A DNA stretch of 64,000 nt from NCBI RefSeq assembly GCF_041102775.1, contig NZ_JBGCUO010000001.1:2294001-2358000 (forward strand), in the 5' to 3' direction. Each line of letters starts with the position of its first letter. Within the stretch, counting starts at the first letter, position 1. Shown here in pieces: positions 8,590 to 16,387 of the stretch. A program made the translations under genes and the position numbers. The notes beneath the pieces were generated by a model, which saw only the letters and a program-made list of their open reading frames with translations, had not been told where the DNA came from and did not search any database. This DNA is from Alcanivorax sp. REN37 (GTDB taxonomy: Bacteria > Pseudomonadota > Gammaproteobacteria > Pseudomonadales > Alcanivoracaceae).

Positions 8590-9894
8590 ATGTCTGCGCC
8601 GTTAGCCAGTGCCCGCATCTACCTGCAGCCGCGCATGCTGGCGCTACTGGTGCTCGGTTTTGCCAGCGGTCTGCCGGCACCGTTGGTGTTTTCCAACCTG
8701 TCGATGTGGCTGAAAACCGAAGGCATCAGCCGCACCGACATCGGTTTGTTCGCGCTCGCCTCCACGCCTTATGCCATCAGTTTTCTGTGGGCGCCGTTGG
8801 TGGATCAGCTGCGGCTGCCGCTGCTGGGGCGCTGGCTGGGCCAACGCCGCAGCTGGATGCTGCTGACCCAATTGCTGATGGTGGCAACGCTGCTGTTCAT
8901 GGCGCGCTTCTCGCCCGCCGGTCACATCCAAGCCTTGGCGCTGGCGGCGGTGATGGTGAGCTTCGTCAGCGCCACCTATGACATCGTGCTGGATGCGTTT
9001 CGCATTGAATCGCTGAAGCCCAATCAGTACGGCGCCGGTTCGGCGATTGCGATCTGGGGTTGGCACCTGGGCGGCACCATGGTCGGCGGCGCCGGCGGTC
9101 TGTACTTGGCGCATTACTACGGCTGGAACCTGTCCTATCAGGTGCTGGCGCTGTCGCTGCTGCTGGGCATCGTGGCGGTCTTGCTGAGCCCGGAGCCGGA
9201 ACGCACCGCACCGCCGCCAGCGCCGCCCAGTGCCTCACGCTGGCAGACGGTCACTGGTTGGCTGCGCCATACGCTGGTGGAGCCGTTCCGCGACTTCACT
9301 CAGCGCGACGGTTGGCTGCTGATCCTGTCGTTCGTGTTCTTGTTTAAGTTCGGCGACGCCATGCTTGGGCGCATGTCTAACGTGTTCTATCTGGAGCTGG
9401 GCTTCGAGCTGGTGGACATCGCCAACATCTCCAAGATTTACGGTTTCCTCGCCAACCTGATCGGGGTGTTCCTCGGCGGTTTAGTGGCGCAGCGGCTCGG
9501 CTACCTAAAAGCGCTGATGCTGTGCGGCCTGCTGGCGGCGCTGACCAACCTCACCTACTCGGCACTGGCGGTGATCGGGCCGCAGAACTGGGCGCTGGCG
9601 GTGGCGGTGATCTCCGACAACCTGACCATGGGGCTGGTGACGGTGGCATTCGTAGCCTACCTGTCGAGTCTGTGCAACGTGGCGTACACCGCCACCCAAT
9701 ACTCGCTGCTGTCCTCGCTTGGCAACCTGTCGCGTATCTGGCTGGCGTCGTCCAGCGGCTACGTGGTCGATCAGCTGGGCGGCAACTGGTCGCTGTTCTT
9801 TATGCTCACCGCGGCACTGGCGCTGGTGGGGCTGCCGCTCCTGTGGCTGATCATGCGGCGCTTCCCCGATCACGCCGCGCAGCGGAGTCCCTGA
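8590..9894 (+). CDS. AmpG-like muropeptide MFS permease
   Basis: This 434-residue membrane protein has about 12 to 14 hydrophobic helices. Its N-terminus, LGFASGLPAPLVFSNLSMWL, and the following GISRTDIGLFALASTPYAIS are typical of the AmpG branch of the major facilitator superfamily. AmpG imports anhydromuropeptides released during peptidoglycan turnover, feeding the recycling pathway in which AmpD (also in this window) acts. AmpG homologues can have other substrates, so the substrate is inferred. A GGAG precedes the ATG by about eight bases. The next gene starts one base after its stop. Confidence 0.82.
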   Translation: MSAPLASARIYLQPRMLALLVLGFASGLPAPLVFSNLSMWLKTEGISRTDIGLFALASTPYAISFLWAPLVDQLRLPLLGRWLGQRRSWMLLTQLLMVATLLFMARFSPAGHIQALALAAVMVSFVSATYDIVLDAFRIESLKPNQYGAGSAIAIWGWHLGGTMVGGAGGLYLAHYYGWNLSYQVLALSLLLGIVAVLLSPEPERTAPPPAPPSASRWQTVTGWLRHTLVEPFRDFTQRDGWLLILSFVFLFKFGDAMLGRMSNVFYLELGFELVDIANISKIYGFLANLIGVFLGGLVAQRLGYLKALMLCGLLAALTNLTYSALAVIGPQNWALAVAVISDNLTMGLVTVAFVAYLSSLCNVAYTATQYSLLSSLGNLSRIWLASSSGYVVDQLGGNWSLFFMLTAALALVGLPLLWLIMRRFPDHAAQRSP

Positions 9895-9895
9895 G

Positions 9896-10789
9896 GTGCC
9901 GCGCTGTTATGTGCTCGGTGCCGGTAACCTCGGCACGCTGGCGGCGGATTATTTCGCTGATGCCGGCTGGGATTGCATCGCCGCTGGCCGCGCCGCACTG
10001 ACGCGCCGGCTGAGCAACGGCGTGATGCAGTGGCAGCGCACTTTGGCCGCCGATGACGGCGCGCCGATCCAACTGCTGGTGCTGGCCACCAAGGTACAAG
10101 ACAGTGCTGCCGCGTTGGCGCCCCTGCGCGCCCGCCTCGATCACGACAGCGTGCTGTTGCGATTGCAGAACGGCTTGCTCGACCCCACCACGCTGGGGCT
10201 GCCGCCGCTGCGGCACATCGAGGCAATCAGCTTCAGCGGCGCCTGGCGCGACACCGGTGCCGACGGCGTCATGCACGTGCACCGGGTGGCGGAAAACGAT
10301 ACCTACTTGGGCGACGGCTCCGCACTGCCACCGCCGTGGTTCGCCGGGCTGCAGCAGTTCTGGCCCAAGCTGCAATGGCGCACCGACATCCACTGGCAAC
10401 AATGGCGCAAGCTGGCAGTGAATGCGGTGCTCAATCCGCTCACGGCGCTCTACGACTGCCGCAACGGCGAACTGTTGGCCGAGCCCGGTCGGCGCGCGGC
10501 GATGGCGGCGCTGGCAGCAGAAGTGGACGCGCTGGCACGGCGGTTGTTCGAACACTGGCCGAATGACACCCTCGCCCGCAGTGAGCAGGTGGCGGTGGCC
10601 ACCGCCGGCAACCTGTCATCCATGTGCGCGGATCGCCGTGCCGGACGCGCCACCGAAATCGATTTCATCAACGGTGCGCTGCTGCGCGCCGCCGCGCAGC
10701 ACCACCTGTCACTGCCGCATCACACCGAGGTGGTGGCGCGCCTGCAGTGGCCGCTGGCCTCGGTTGACCCGCTGCCGGGCACCTTTTAA
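9896..10789 (+). CDS. 2-dehydropantoate 2-reductase family protein (PanE/ApbA-like)
   Basis: This 297-residue protein begins at a GTG one base after the permease stop. It has the N-terminal Rossmann element CYVLGAGNLGTLAADYF, the LQNGLLDP turn typical of ketopantoate reductases, and a helical C-terminal domain with WRKLAVNAVLNPLTAL, where the Lys and Asn match the KLxxN active-site pattern. The family reduces ketopantoate with NADPH in pantothenate synthesis, and distant members act on other 2-keto acids. The divergent family leaves the exact substrate open. Confidence 0.8.
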   Translation: MPRCYVLGAGNLGTLAADYFADAGWDCIAAGRAALTRRLSNGVMQWQRTLAADDGAPIQLLVLATKVQDSAAALAPLRARLDHDSVLLRLQNGLLDPTTLGLPPLRHIEAISFSGAWRDTGADGVMHVHRVAENDTYLGDGSALPPPWFAGLQQFWPKLQWRTDIHWQQWRKLAVNAVLNPLTALYDCRNGELLAEPGRRAAMAALAAEVDALARRLFEHWPNDTLARSEQVAVATAGNLSSMCADRRAGRATEIDFINGALLRAAAQHHLSLPHHTEVVARLQWPLASVDPLPGTF

Positions 10790-10844
10790 TGTCGCGCAAG
10801 CCGCGCACCCCACGCGCTTGCTCCCCTGTTGCAGGATTGCCGCC

Positions 10845-12737
10845 ATGTCATTGTCCCCGCTGCGCCCGTTGGCGCTGACCGCCCTGTTGCTGACCGCCAC
10901 CGCCGCCACCGCTGAAATGCCCGGCGTGCGCACCGACCCGGCCGGGGGCGCGCTGCCAGCCGGTGCGGTGGTGCTTACCGACACCGATCTACGCCGCCTG
11001 AACGTCCACAGCCTGCTCGATGCGCTCGACAGTGTCGGCGGGGTGATGGCCCAGCGCCGGCTCAGCGGCCGCGACGGTCAGGCCTCGCTGGACCTGCTCG
11101 GGTTCGGCGCCAGCGCCAGCGGCAACGTACTGGTGCTGCTCAATGGCCGGCCGCTGCACAACCTGTCCGGCGACCTCACCCGCTTGCAGGCGATCCCGCT
11201 TGCCACCGTCGCCCGCATTGAAGTGCTGCCGGCCACTGGCGCGGTGCTGTACGGCCAAGGCGCCAGTGCTGGCTTGATCAACATTGTGACCCGCCAAGAC
11301 CGCGAGTCCGGCGCCACGCTGCAACTACAAGGTGGCAGCGACCACACTCTCGGCACCGAGCTGAGCGGCAGCGCCGCGTCCGACGCCGGCCAGGCGCTGC
11401 TCGGCGTGCGTCGGCTGCACAGCGACGGCGACCGCGACAACAGCCGACTGGACCAAGGCAGTGCCTTCATCGACCTGCGCCGCGAACTGGACGACAGCAC
11501 CCTGTACCTGACCGCGCTGGCGGGCCGCGAGGAAGTCGGTTTGCCCGGCGCGCTCAGCGGCAACCTCTATCGCGACCACCCGCGCCGTGCCAGCACCCCG
11601 TTCGACACCGCCGAGCAGGATCACTACCTGGTCAATCCGGGGCTGGTGGTGCGCGGCGCCTGGGCCGACCTTTATGTGGAAGGCAGCTGGCAACGTACCG
11701 ACCGGCACCACGACCGTTATTCGCTGGCAGCGCTGGAACAGGACCAACTGGAAACCTGGGGCTTCACCCCACGCGTCAGTGGTCAACTGGCCACTGGCGC
11801 GCTGTCGCACCGCTGGACGCTGGGCATGGATCTGTACAAAACCAGTTGGCGCCAGCAGGTCAGCGGCCAGCAGGACGCCGATCTCGACCAGCGCCAGGAA
11901 GCCTGGTATTTGCACAACATCACCACGCTGCGCCCGGATCTGTTCCTGACACTGGGTGCACGCTCGGAAAAAACCACCCAGCGCATCGACCTGCCCGGCG
12001 GCGGCGCGGGCGAGCTGGATGCCCGCTACGAACTCTATGAAGGCGGCCTGACCTGGCAGCCGGCGCCGGTGCTGGCGCTGTTTATCAACGGCAGCCGCAC
12101 CGCGCGGGTACCGTTGGCGGATGAATGGCGCCAGGCTAGCCCCAACTTGCGCCCACAGACCGGCACGCTGTACAGCGCCGGCGGCCGCTGGGAGCAGGGC
12201 ATCCAGCGCTCGGTGTTCACCTATTTCCGCGGCCGTTATCAGCACGAACTGTGGTATGACCCGCAGGGCACGTTGGTGAACCTTGATGACCGTACCCGCC
12301 GCGACGGCTACATGCTCAATAGCCACTGGGCGTTGAACGACCAACTCACCATGACTTTCAACTACACCCTGCAACGCTCGCGCTTCATGCACGGCGTTTA
12401 CGGCCGCAACGATGTGCCCGGGGTGCCGCACCGCTCCCATTACTTGGCGTTCGACTGGCAGGCACGGCCGTGGCTGGCGTTCACCGTGACCCAGCGTTAC
12501 GTGGCGCAGCGCTACACCTTTAATGATCCGGCCAACCAGTATTTCCCCAAACAGCGCAGCTACTACTGGACCGACCTCGCCGCCACCGTGCAGTGGCAGC
12601 GCTACCGGGTGCGGGCGTCGGTGCACAATCTGCAAGATAAGCCGGCCACCGATTTGGCCTGGACCGATGGCGTGCAGAGCGATGCCTACCCGCTGCCGGG
12701 CCGCTACTTCCTACTCAGCGCCGAGGTATCGCTGTGA
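10845..12737 (+). CDS. TonB-dependent outer-membrane receptor, possibly for a corrinoid
   Basis: This 630-residue receptor has a signal peptide (hydrophobic core ALTALLLTATAATA, cleavage near residue 23). Its plug domain includes SLLDALDSVGGVMAQRR, VLVLLNGRPLHNL, the VARIEVLPATGAVLYGQGA motif and GLINIVTR (plug about 30-150). A long beta-barrel with alternating aromatic/polar strands follows, ending FLLSAEVSL. The frame is open from 10422, but the ATG at 10845 is the one followed by a signal peptide. Its stop overlaps the start of a PduO-type cobalamin adenosyltransferase by four bases, pointing to vitamin B12 or cobinamide as cargo; that is inference. No B12 riboswitch-like element was recognised upstream, and no btuCDF genes are nearby. 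Confidence 0.88.
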   Translation: MSLSPLRPLALTALLLTATAATAEMPGVRTDPAGGALPAGAVVLTDTDLRRLNVHSLLDALDSVGGVMAQRRLSGRDGQASLDLLGFGASASGNVLVLLNGRPLHNLSGDLTRLQAIPLATVARIEVLPATGAVLYGQGASAGLINIVTRQDRESGATLQLQGGSDHTLGTELSGSAASDAGQALLGVRRLHSDGDRDNSRLDQGSAFIDLRRELDDSTLYLTALAGREEVGLPGALSGNLYRDHPRRASTPFDTAEQDHYLVNPGLVVRGAWADLYVEGSWQRTDRHHDRYSLAALEQDQLETWGFTPRVSGQLATGALSHRWTLGMDLYKTSWRQQVSGQQDADLDQRQEAWYLHNITTLRPDLFLTLGARSEKTTQRIDLPGGGAGELDARYELYEGGLTWQPAPVLALFINGSRTARVPLADEWRQASPNLRPQTGTLYSAGGRWEQGIQRSVFTYFRGRYQHELWYDPQGTLVNLDDRTRRDGYMLNSHWALNDQLTMTFNYTLQRSRFMHGVYGRNDVPGVPHRSHYLAFDWQARPWLAFTVTQRYVAQRYTFNDPANQYFPKQRSYYWTDLAATVQWQRYRVRASVHNLQDKPATDLAWTDGVQSDAYPLPGRYFLLSAEVSL

Positions 12738-13279
12738 GTGGCGACCGCATCAGCCGCGTCATCACCCGCACCGGCGATGGCGGCGACAGTGGTCTGGCGG
12801 ACGGTTCCCGGCAGCCGAAGTCGGCGCCGGTGTTCGACGCGCTCGGTGATCTCGACGAACTCAACGCCGGGCTCGGCGTGCTGCGCAGCCATGCGCTGGG
12901 TGCCGACACCGATGCCGGCCTCGACCGCATTCAGCAGCGCCTGTTTGATCTCGGCGCTGAATTGGCGGTGCCGGGTCTGCTGCGGCTGGACGCTGCGGAT
13001 GTGCTCCACATTGAGCAGTGGTGTCAGGCCATCAACAAACAATTACCTTCTTTGCAGGAATTCATCCTGCCCGGGGGCACACCTTCGGCAGCTTGGTGCC
13101 ATATGATGAGAACCGTGGCCCGGCGTGCCGAGCGGCATCTGGTGGCACTGCATCGCATCAGTGCCCAGAACCCGCACAGCCTGGCCTACGTGAACCGGCT
13201 CTCGGACTTGCTGTTCGTGTTAGCGCGACAGCTCAATCGCCAAGCCGGTCATCCCGAGACCTTGTGGCGGAACTCTTGA
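12734..13279 (+). CDS. PduO-type cob(I)yrinic acid a,c-diamide adenosyltransferase
   Basis: This 181-residue enzyme carries the PduO-type ATP-binding N-terminus ITRTGDGGDSGLADGSRQPK, the helical FDALGDLDELNAGLG element, the RTVARRAERHLV motif and YVNRLSDLLFVLARQLN near the C-terminus. It transfers the adenosyl group of ATP to cob(I)alamin, making the coenzyme form in the cytosol. It starts with a GTG inside the last codons of the TonB-dependent receptor (GTGA overlap), which indicates translational coupling of uptake and activation. The next gene overlaps its stop by one base. Confidence 0.93.
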   Translation: MSGDRISRVITRTGDGGDSGLADGSRQPKSAPVFDALGDLDELNAGLGVLRSHALGADTDAGLDRIQQRLFDLGAELAVPGLLRLDAADVLHIEQWCQAINKQLPSLQEFILPGGTPSAAWCHMMRTVARRAERHLVALHRISAQNPHSLAYVNRLSDLLFVLARQLNRQAGHPETLWRNS

Positions 13280-13674
13280 TGCGACGTCTTTTCGGTTTTC
13301 TCAAACAACGATTCCTGCGTTTTCGCCGGGAAGCCGTGGTGTTGTGGTTTGCGTTCCGCCATCCGGCGACACCGCGCTATCTGAAAGTAGCCAGCCTGCT
13401 GACCGCGCTGTACCTGCTCAGCCCCATCGACTTGATTCCGTTTGCGATTCCAGTGCTCGGGGTGGTGGACGACATCATCATCGTGCCGATGGCGCTGAGT
13501 TGGATCGTCAAACGACTGCCGCCGCAGGTGCGCGTCACTGCTGAAGAGCGCACGACCCGCTTCGTGGCGCGCTATGTGAAGCGTCCGCTGCTGCTCACCG
13601 TCGGTGTGCTGGTGGCACTGGTGACGTTCTGGGCGTTGGCACTGTGGGGCATCTACTACTTCTTCTTCGCCTGA
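13279..13674 (+). CDS. DUF1232 family membrane protein
   Basis: This 131-residue protein contains the DUF1232 core LLTALYLLSPIDLIPFAIPV and LGVVDDIIIVPMAL (the SPIDLIP and VDD features of the family), plus a C-terminal hydrophobic helix ending in WGIYYFFFA. Members are small inner-membrane proteins of unknown function. The ATG overlaps the TGA of the adenosyltransferase by one base (TGATG), so it is translated as the third member of the receptor-adenosyltransferase unit. Confidence 0.85.
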   Translation: MRRLFGFLKQRFLRFRREAVVLWFAFRHPATPRYLKVASLLTALYLLSPIDLIPFAIPVLGVVDDIIIVPMALSWIVKRLPPQVRVTAEERTTRFVARYVKRPLLLTVGVLVALVTFWALALWGIYYFFFA

Positions 13675-13760
13675 TCTGCTTTGTGGAAAAACCGTGCAAG
13701 GGCTGAGTGGCCGTTGCCGGTGTCAGCTATGATGCCGCGGTGATTCCACGGAGCTTCGGC

Positions 13761-15077
13761 ATGCACCGCATCCAGACTCGGCTGTTCCTGGTCCTCGCCA
13801 GCACTGGCTTCCTACTGGTGCTGGCGGCGGCCTTGGCCTACCAACTCAGCTTCCATCAAGCGATGGTCGACTACCTGACCGAGCGCGAGCGGCTGCGCTT
13901 GGAGGAGTACGCCGAACGCCTCGCCGAACGCTATCCGGACCATTGGTCCTTCGCGCTCGATCGGCGCGGCCACCCGCGCCATGCCCCGCGCCTGCCACGC
14001 CACATGGCGCTGGAGGACGACGGCGGCCAGGTGCGCATCGGCACCCCGCGGGGCCACGGCCCGCTGCACCGTATTCCGATCCAGCGCGATGGCCAACGCA
14101 TCGGCATGCTGGTGTCGCCGCTGCGCCCGGACCTGCCGCCGGATGCAGTAGACCAGACCTTCGAAACACGCCAGTTGCGCACGCTGATGTTGACCACCGC
14201 CATTGCGCTGCTGGTGGCGTTGCTCGGCTCTTGGCGGTTGGCGCGCTATCTGGTGCGGCCGATCACTGCCATGACCGACGCCGCCCGGCGCATGGCCAAC
14301 GGCGACTACCAGCAGCGGCTACCCATGGCACGCCGCGATGAGCTGGGCGTGCTCGGCGCCGATATCAACCACCTGGCGCAATCGCTGGAACTGGCCGCCC
14401 GCGCCCGCGACCGCTGGCTGGCCGATGTGTCCCACGAGCTGCGCACCCCGCTGGCCATCTTGCAAGGTGAACTGGAAGCACTGATCGACGGCATCCGCCC
14501 GCTGGAGCCGGCGCGACTGGAATCACTGCACCAGGAAATTCTGCACCTGCGGCGGCTGATCGACGACCTGCATGATCTGGCGTTGGCCGACGCCGGCACG
14601 CTGCGCTATCGCATGGACAGCCTCGACCTGCGCGCGCTGGTGCAAGAACAATGGTCGCTGTTCCTGCCCGGTTACCAAGAGCGACAGATCGTCACCGACT
14701 GGCGCGACGGCGGCCCGCTGCCGGTGCGCGGCGATGCCACCCGGCTGCGCCAACTGCTGGCCAACCTGCTCAGCAACAGCGTCAAGTACACCGATCCGGA
14801 CGGCCGCGCCGAACTGGTGACCCGCGTCAGCGGTGAACAGCTGGTGATCACATTGGATGACTCGGCCCCCGGCGTTGAAGATGACGCCCTAGCGCGCCTG
14901 TTCGACCACCTATACCGGGCCGAAAGCGCCTCCCGTAACCGCGAGCTGGGCGGCTCCGGTCTCGGCCTGGCGCTGGCCCGCCGCATTGCCGAGGCCCACG
15001 GCGGCCGGCTGGAGGCCAGCGCCAGTGCGCTGGGCGGCCTGCGGCTGACGCTAACACTGCCCCGGCTGGCTGCCTGA
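13761..15077 (+). CDS. Sensor histidine kinase (BaeS/CpxA-like envelope sensor)
   Basis: This 438-residue kinase has an N-terminal helix (about 8-28), a periplasmic segment of roughly 110 residues rich in His and Arg, and a second helix around 142-162. A HAMP linker follows (YLVRPITAMTDAARRMANGD), then the phospho-acceptor His in DVSHELRTPLAIL near residue 225. The ATP-binding lobe has NLLSNSVKYTDPDG (N box), a degenerate DDSAPGVEDDAL and GGSGLGLALARRIAEAHGG (G box). The ATG at 13761 follows an ACGGAG ribosome site; an upstream GTG in frame is less likely. It is followed after seven bases by its response regulator and then a Spy-like gene, suggesting sensing of envelope damage. Confidence 0.93.
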   Translation: MHRIQTRLFLVLASTGFLLVLAAALAYQLSFHQAMVDYLTERERLRLEEYAERLAERYPDHWSFALDRRGHPRHAPRLPRHMALEDDGGQVRIGTPRGHGPLHRIPIQRDGQRIGMLVSPLRPDLPPDAVDQTFETRQLRTLMLTTAIALLVALLGSWRLARYLVRPITAMTDAARRMANGDYQQRLPMARRDELGVLGADINHLAQSLELAARARDRWLADVSHELRTPLAILQGELEALIDGIRPLEPARLESLHQEILHLRRLIDDLHDLALADAGTLRYRMDSLDLRALVQEQWSLFLPGYQERQIVTDWRDGGPLPVRGDATRLRQLLANLLSNSVKYTDPDGRAELVTRVSGEQLVITLDDSAPGVEDDALARLFDHLYRAESASRNRELGGSGLGLALARRIAEAHGGRLEASASALGGLRLTLTLPRLAA

Positions 15078-15084
15078 GGACGCC

Positions 15085-15789
15085 ATGACTGCACGCATTT
15101 TGATTATCGAAGACGAAGCCAAACTCGCCAGCCTGTTGGCCGACTACCTGCACCATGCCGGCTACCGCACGCTGGTGGCCCACAGCGGCGAGCAGGGGCT
15201 GGCCTGCGTCGAAACCGAAGCCGACATCGACGTGGTGCTGCTGGACCTGATGCTGCCCGGTATCGACGGTCTGGAGGTGTGCAAGCGCATCCGCCAGCAA
15301 TCGATGCTGCCGGTGATCATGCTCACCGCGCGGGTGGATGAAGTGGATCGTCTACTGGGGCTGGAGCTGGGCGCCGATGACTACATCTGCAAACCGTTCA
15401 GCCCGCGCGAGGTGGTGGCGCGGGTGAAGGCGTTGCTGCGCCGCGTCAGTGCCAACCAACTGCCGCCGGCCGCCACCAGCGACCGCACCTTGGCGCTGGA
15501 TGAAAACCGCTTGGAAGCGCGCTTCCAGGGCGACAGTGTGGCGCTGACGGTGGTCGAGTTTGCGCTGCTGCGAGTGCTGGCCGAGCATCCTGGCCACATC
15601 CGTTCGCGCCAGCAGCTGATGGACCGCATCTATTCCGACAACCGTGTGGTCAGTGATCGCACCGTGGACAGCCATATCAAAAAACTACGCAAACGGCTGG
15701 CCGATTCCTTCCCAGGCACCGCGTTTATCCACTCCATCTATGGCGCTGGCTACCGGTTCGAGATCACCGACGCCGACGACGCATGCTGA
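15085..15789 (+). CDS. OmpR-family response regulator (BaeR-like)
   Basis: This 234-residue regulator has a receiver domain (ILIIEDEAKLASLLADYL at the N-terminus, phospho-acceptor Asp54 in VVLLDLMLPGIDG, the Lys of CKPFSPREVVARV) and a C-terminal winged helix (SVALTVVEFALLRVL, then RTVDSHIKKLRKRL). It should be phosphorylated by the kinase encoded immediately upstream and probably activates the Spy-like gene that follows. BaeR and CpxR are the closest general types. Confidence 0.94.
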   Translation: MTARILIIEDEAKLASLLADYLHHAGYRTLVAHSGEQGLACVETEADIDVVLLDLMLPGIDGLEVCKRIRQQSMLPVIMLTARVDEVDRLLGLELGADDYICKPFSPREVVARVKALLRRVSANQLPPAATSDRTLALDENRLEARFQGDSVALTVVEFALLRVLAEHPGHIRSRQQLMDRIYSDNRVVSDRTVDSHIKKLRKRLADSFPGTAFIHSIYGAGYRFEITDADDAC

Positions 15790-15877
15790 TCCTTTCCACG
15801 GTCACTGCACATTTGCTGCACAGTGGTCGCGCACCATGGACTTCTTCACATCGACCCTGAGTCCAAGGAGCCTTGCC

Positions 15878-16285
15878 ATGAAAAAGATCACTCTGCTCGG
15901 CCTGAGCCTGATCACCGCCGTCGGCGTTGCCGCCACTACCGTGCACGCTGCGCCGCAGGACGGTGCCCGTGACGGCCACGGCCGCCACCACAGCAGCCGG
16001 ATGGGCCACCAGCAACGCGGCGACCTGACCGCCCGCCAGCTGCAACATCTGGACCGCGCGGTGGAACTGAGCGATGACCAGAAAGCTGTCCTCAGCGAAC
16101 TGTTTGAGCGCCAAAAACAGGAAATGGCTACCCTGCGCAACCAGCACCGCACCGAAATGCTGGGCCAGTTGCGCGGCGACCAGCAGGCGAAACTGGAAGC
16201 GCACCGTGCTGAGCAAGAACAGCGTCAACAGCAGCGTCGTGATGGGGCTGCGGAACGCCGCGCTGAACGTCAAGCCAACCGCTGA
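15878..16285 (+). CDS. Spy/CpxP-like periplasmic protein
   Basis: This 135-residue protein has a Sec signal peptide (MKKITLLGLSLITAVGVAAT, cleavage near the AHA/APQ region). Its mature part is entirely helical and very rich in Gln, Arg and His. One Spy-type motif is recognisable (LSDDQKAVLSELFERQKQEM, compare LTxxQ), followed by a long charged helix. Spy proteins are ATP-independent periplasmic chaperones induced by Bae and Cpx systems. An AAGGAG lies about seven bases before the ATG. The location directly behind a kinase-regulator pair fits that induction. It ends at a perfect terminator. Confidence 0.8.
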   Translation: MKKITLLGLSLITAVGVAATTVHAAPQDGARDGHGRHHSSRMGHQQRGDLTARQLQHLDRAVELSDDQKAVLSELFERQKQEMATLRNQHRTEMLGQLRGDQQAKLEAHRAEQEQRQQQRRDGAAERRAERQANR

Positions 16286-16300
16286 ACCGGTTTTCATCAG

Positions 16301-16336
16301 CCATAAAAAAGGAGCCTATTGGCTCCTTTTTTATGG
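16301..16336. terminator. Bidirectional terminator between the Spy-like gene and aceF
   Basis: Two perfect 16-base arms (CCATAAAAAAGGAGCC and its complement) flank a TATT loop, giving a T-run on both strands between two converging genes. Confidence 0.95.
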
Positions 16337-16387
16337 CGCCTTGGGGCTATGAAAAACAAATTTCACCGCCCCGCTTGCACGCCCCTA

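Noticed and set aside
10422-10844. N-terminal extension of the TonB receptor frame
   Set aside because: It overlaps the ketopantoate-reductase-like gene, and the signal peptide begins at the ATG at 10845.
10422-10844. Cobalamin riboswitch upstream of the TonB receptor
   Set aside because: I looked for a B12-box-like element and saw none; the receptor follows the previous gene by only 55 bases.
11325-12635. Minus-strand open frame of 436 codons inside the TonB receptor gene
   Set aside because: Shadow of the receptor; composition is Arg/Ala/Gln-rich without motifs.
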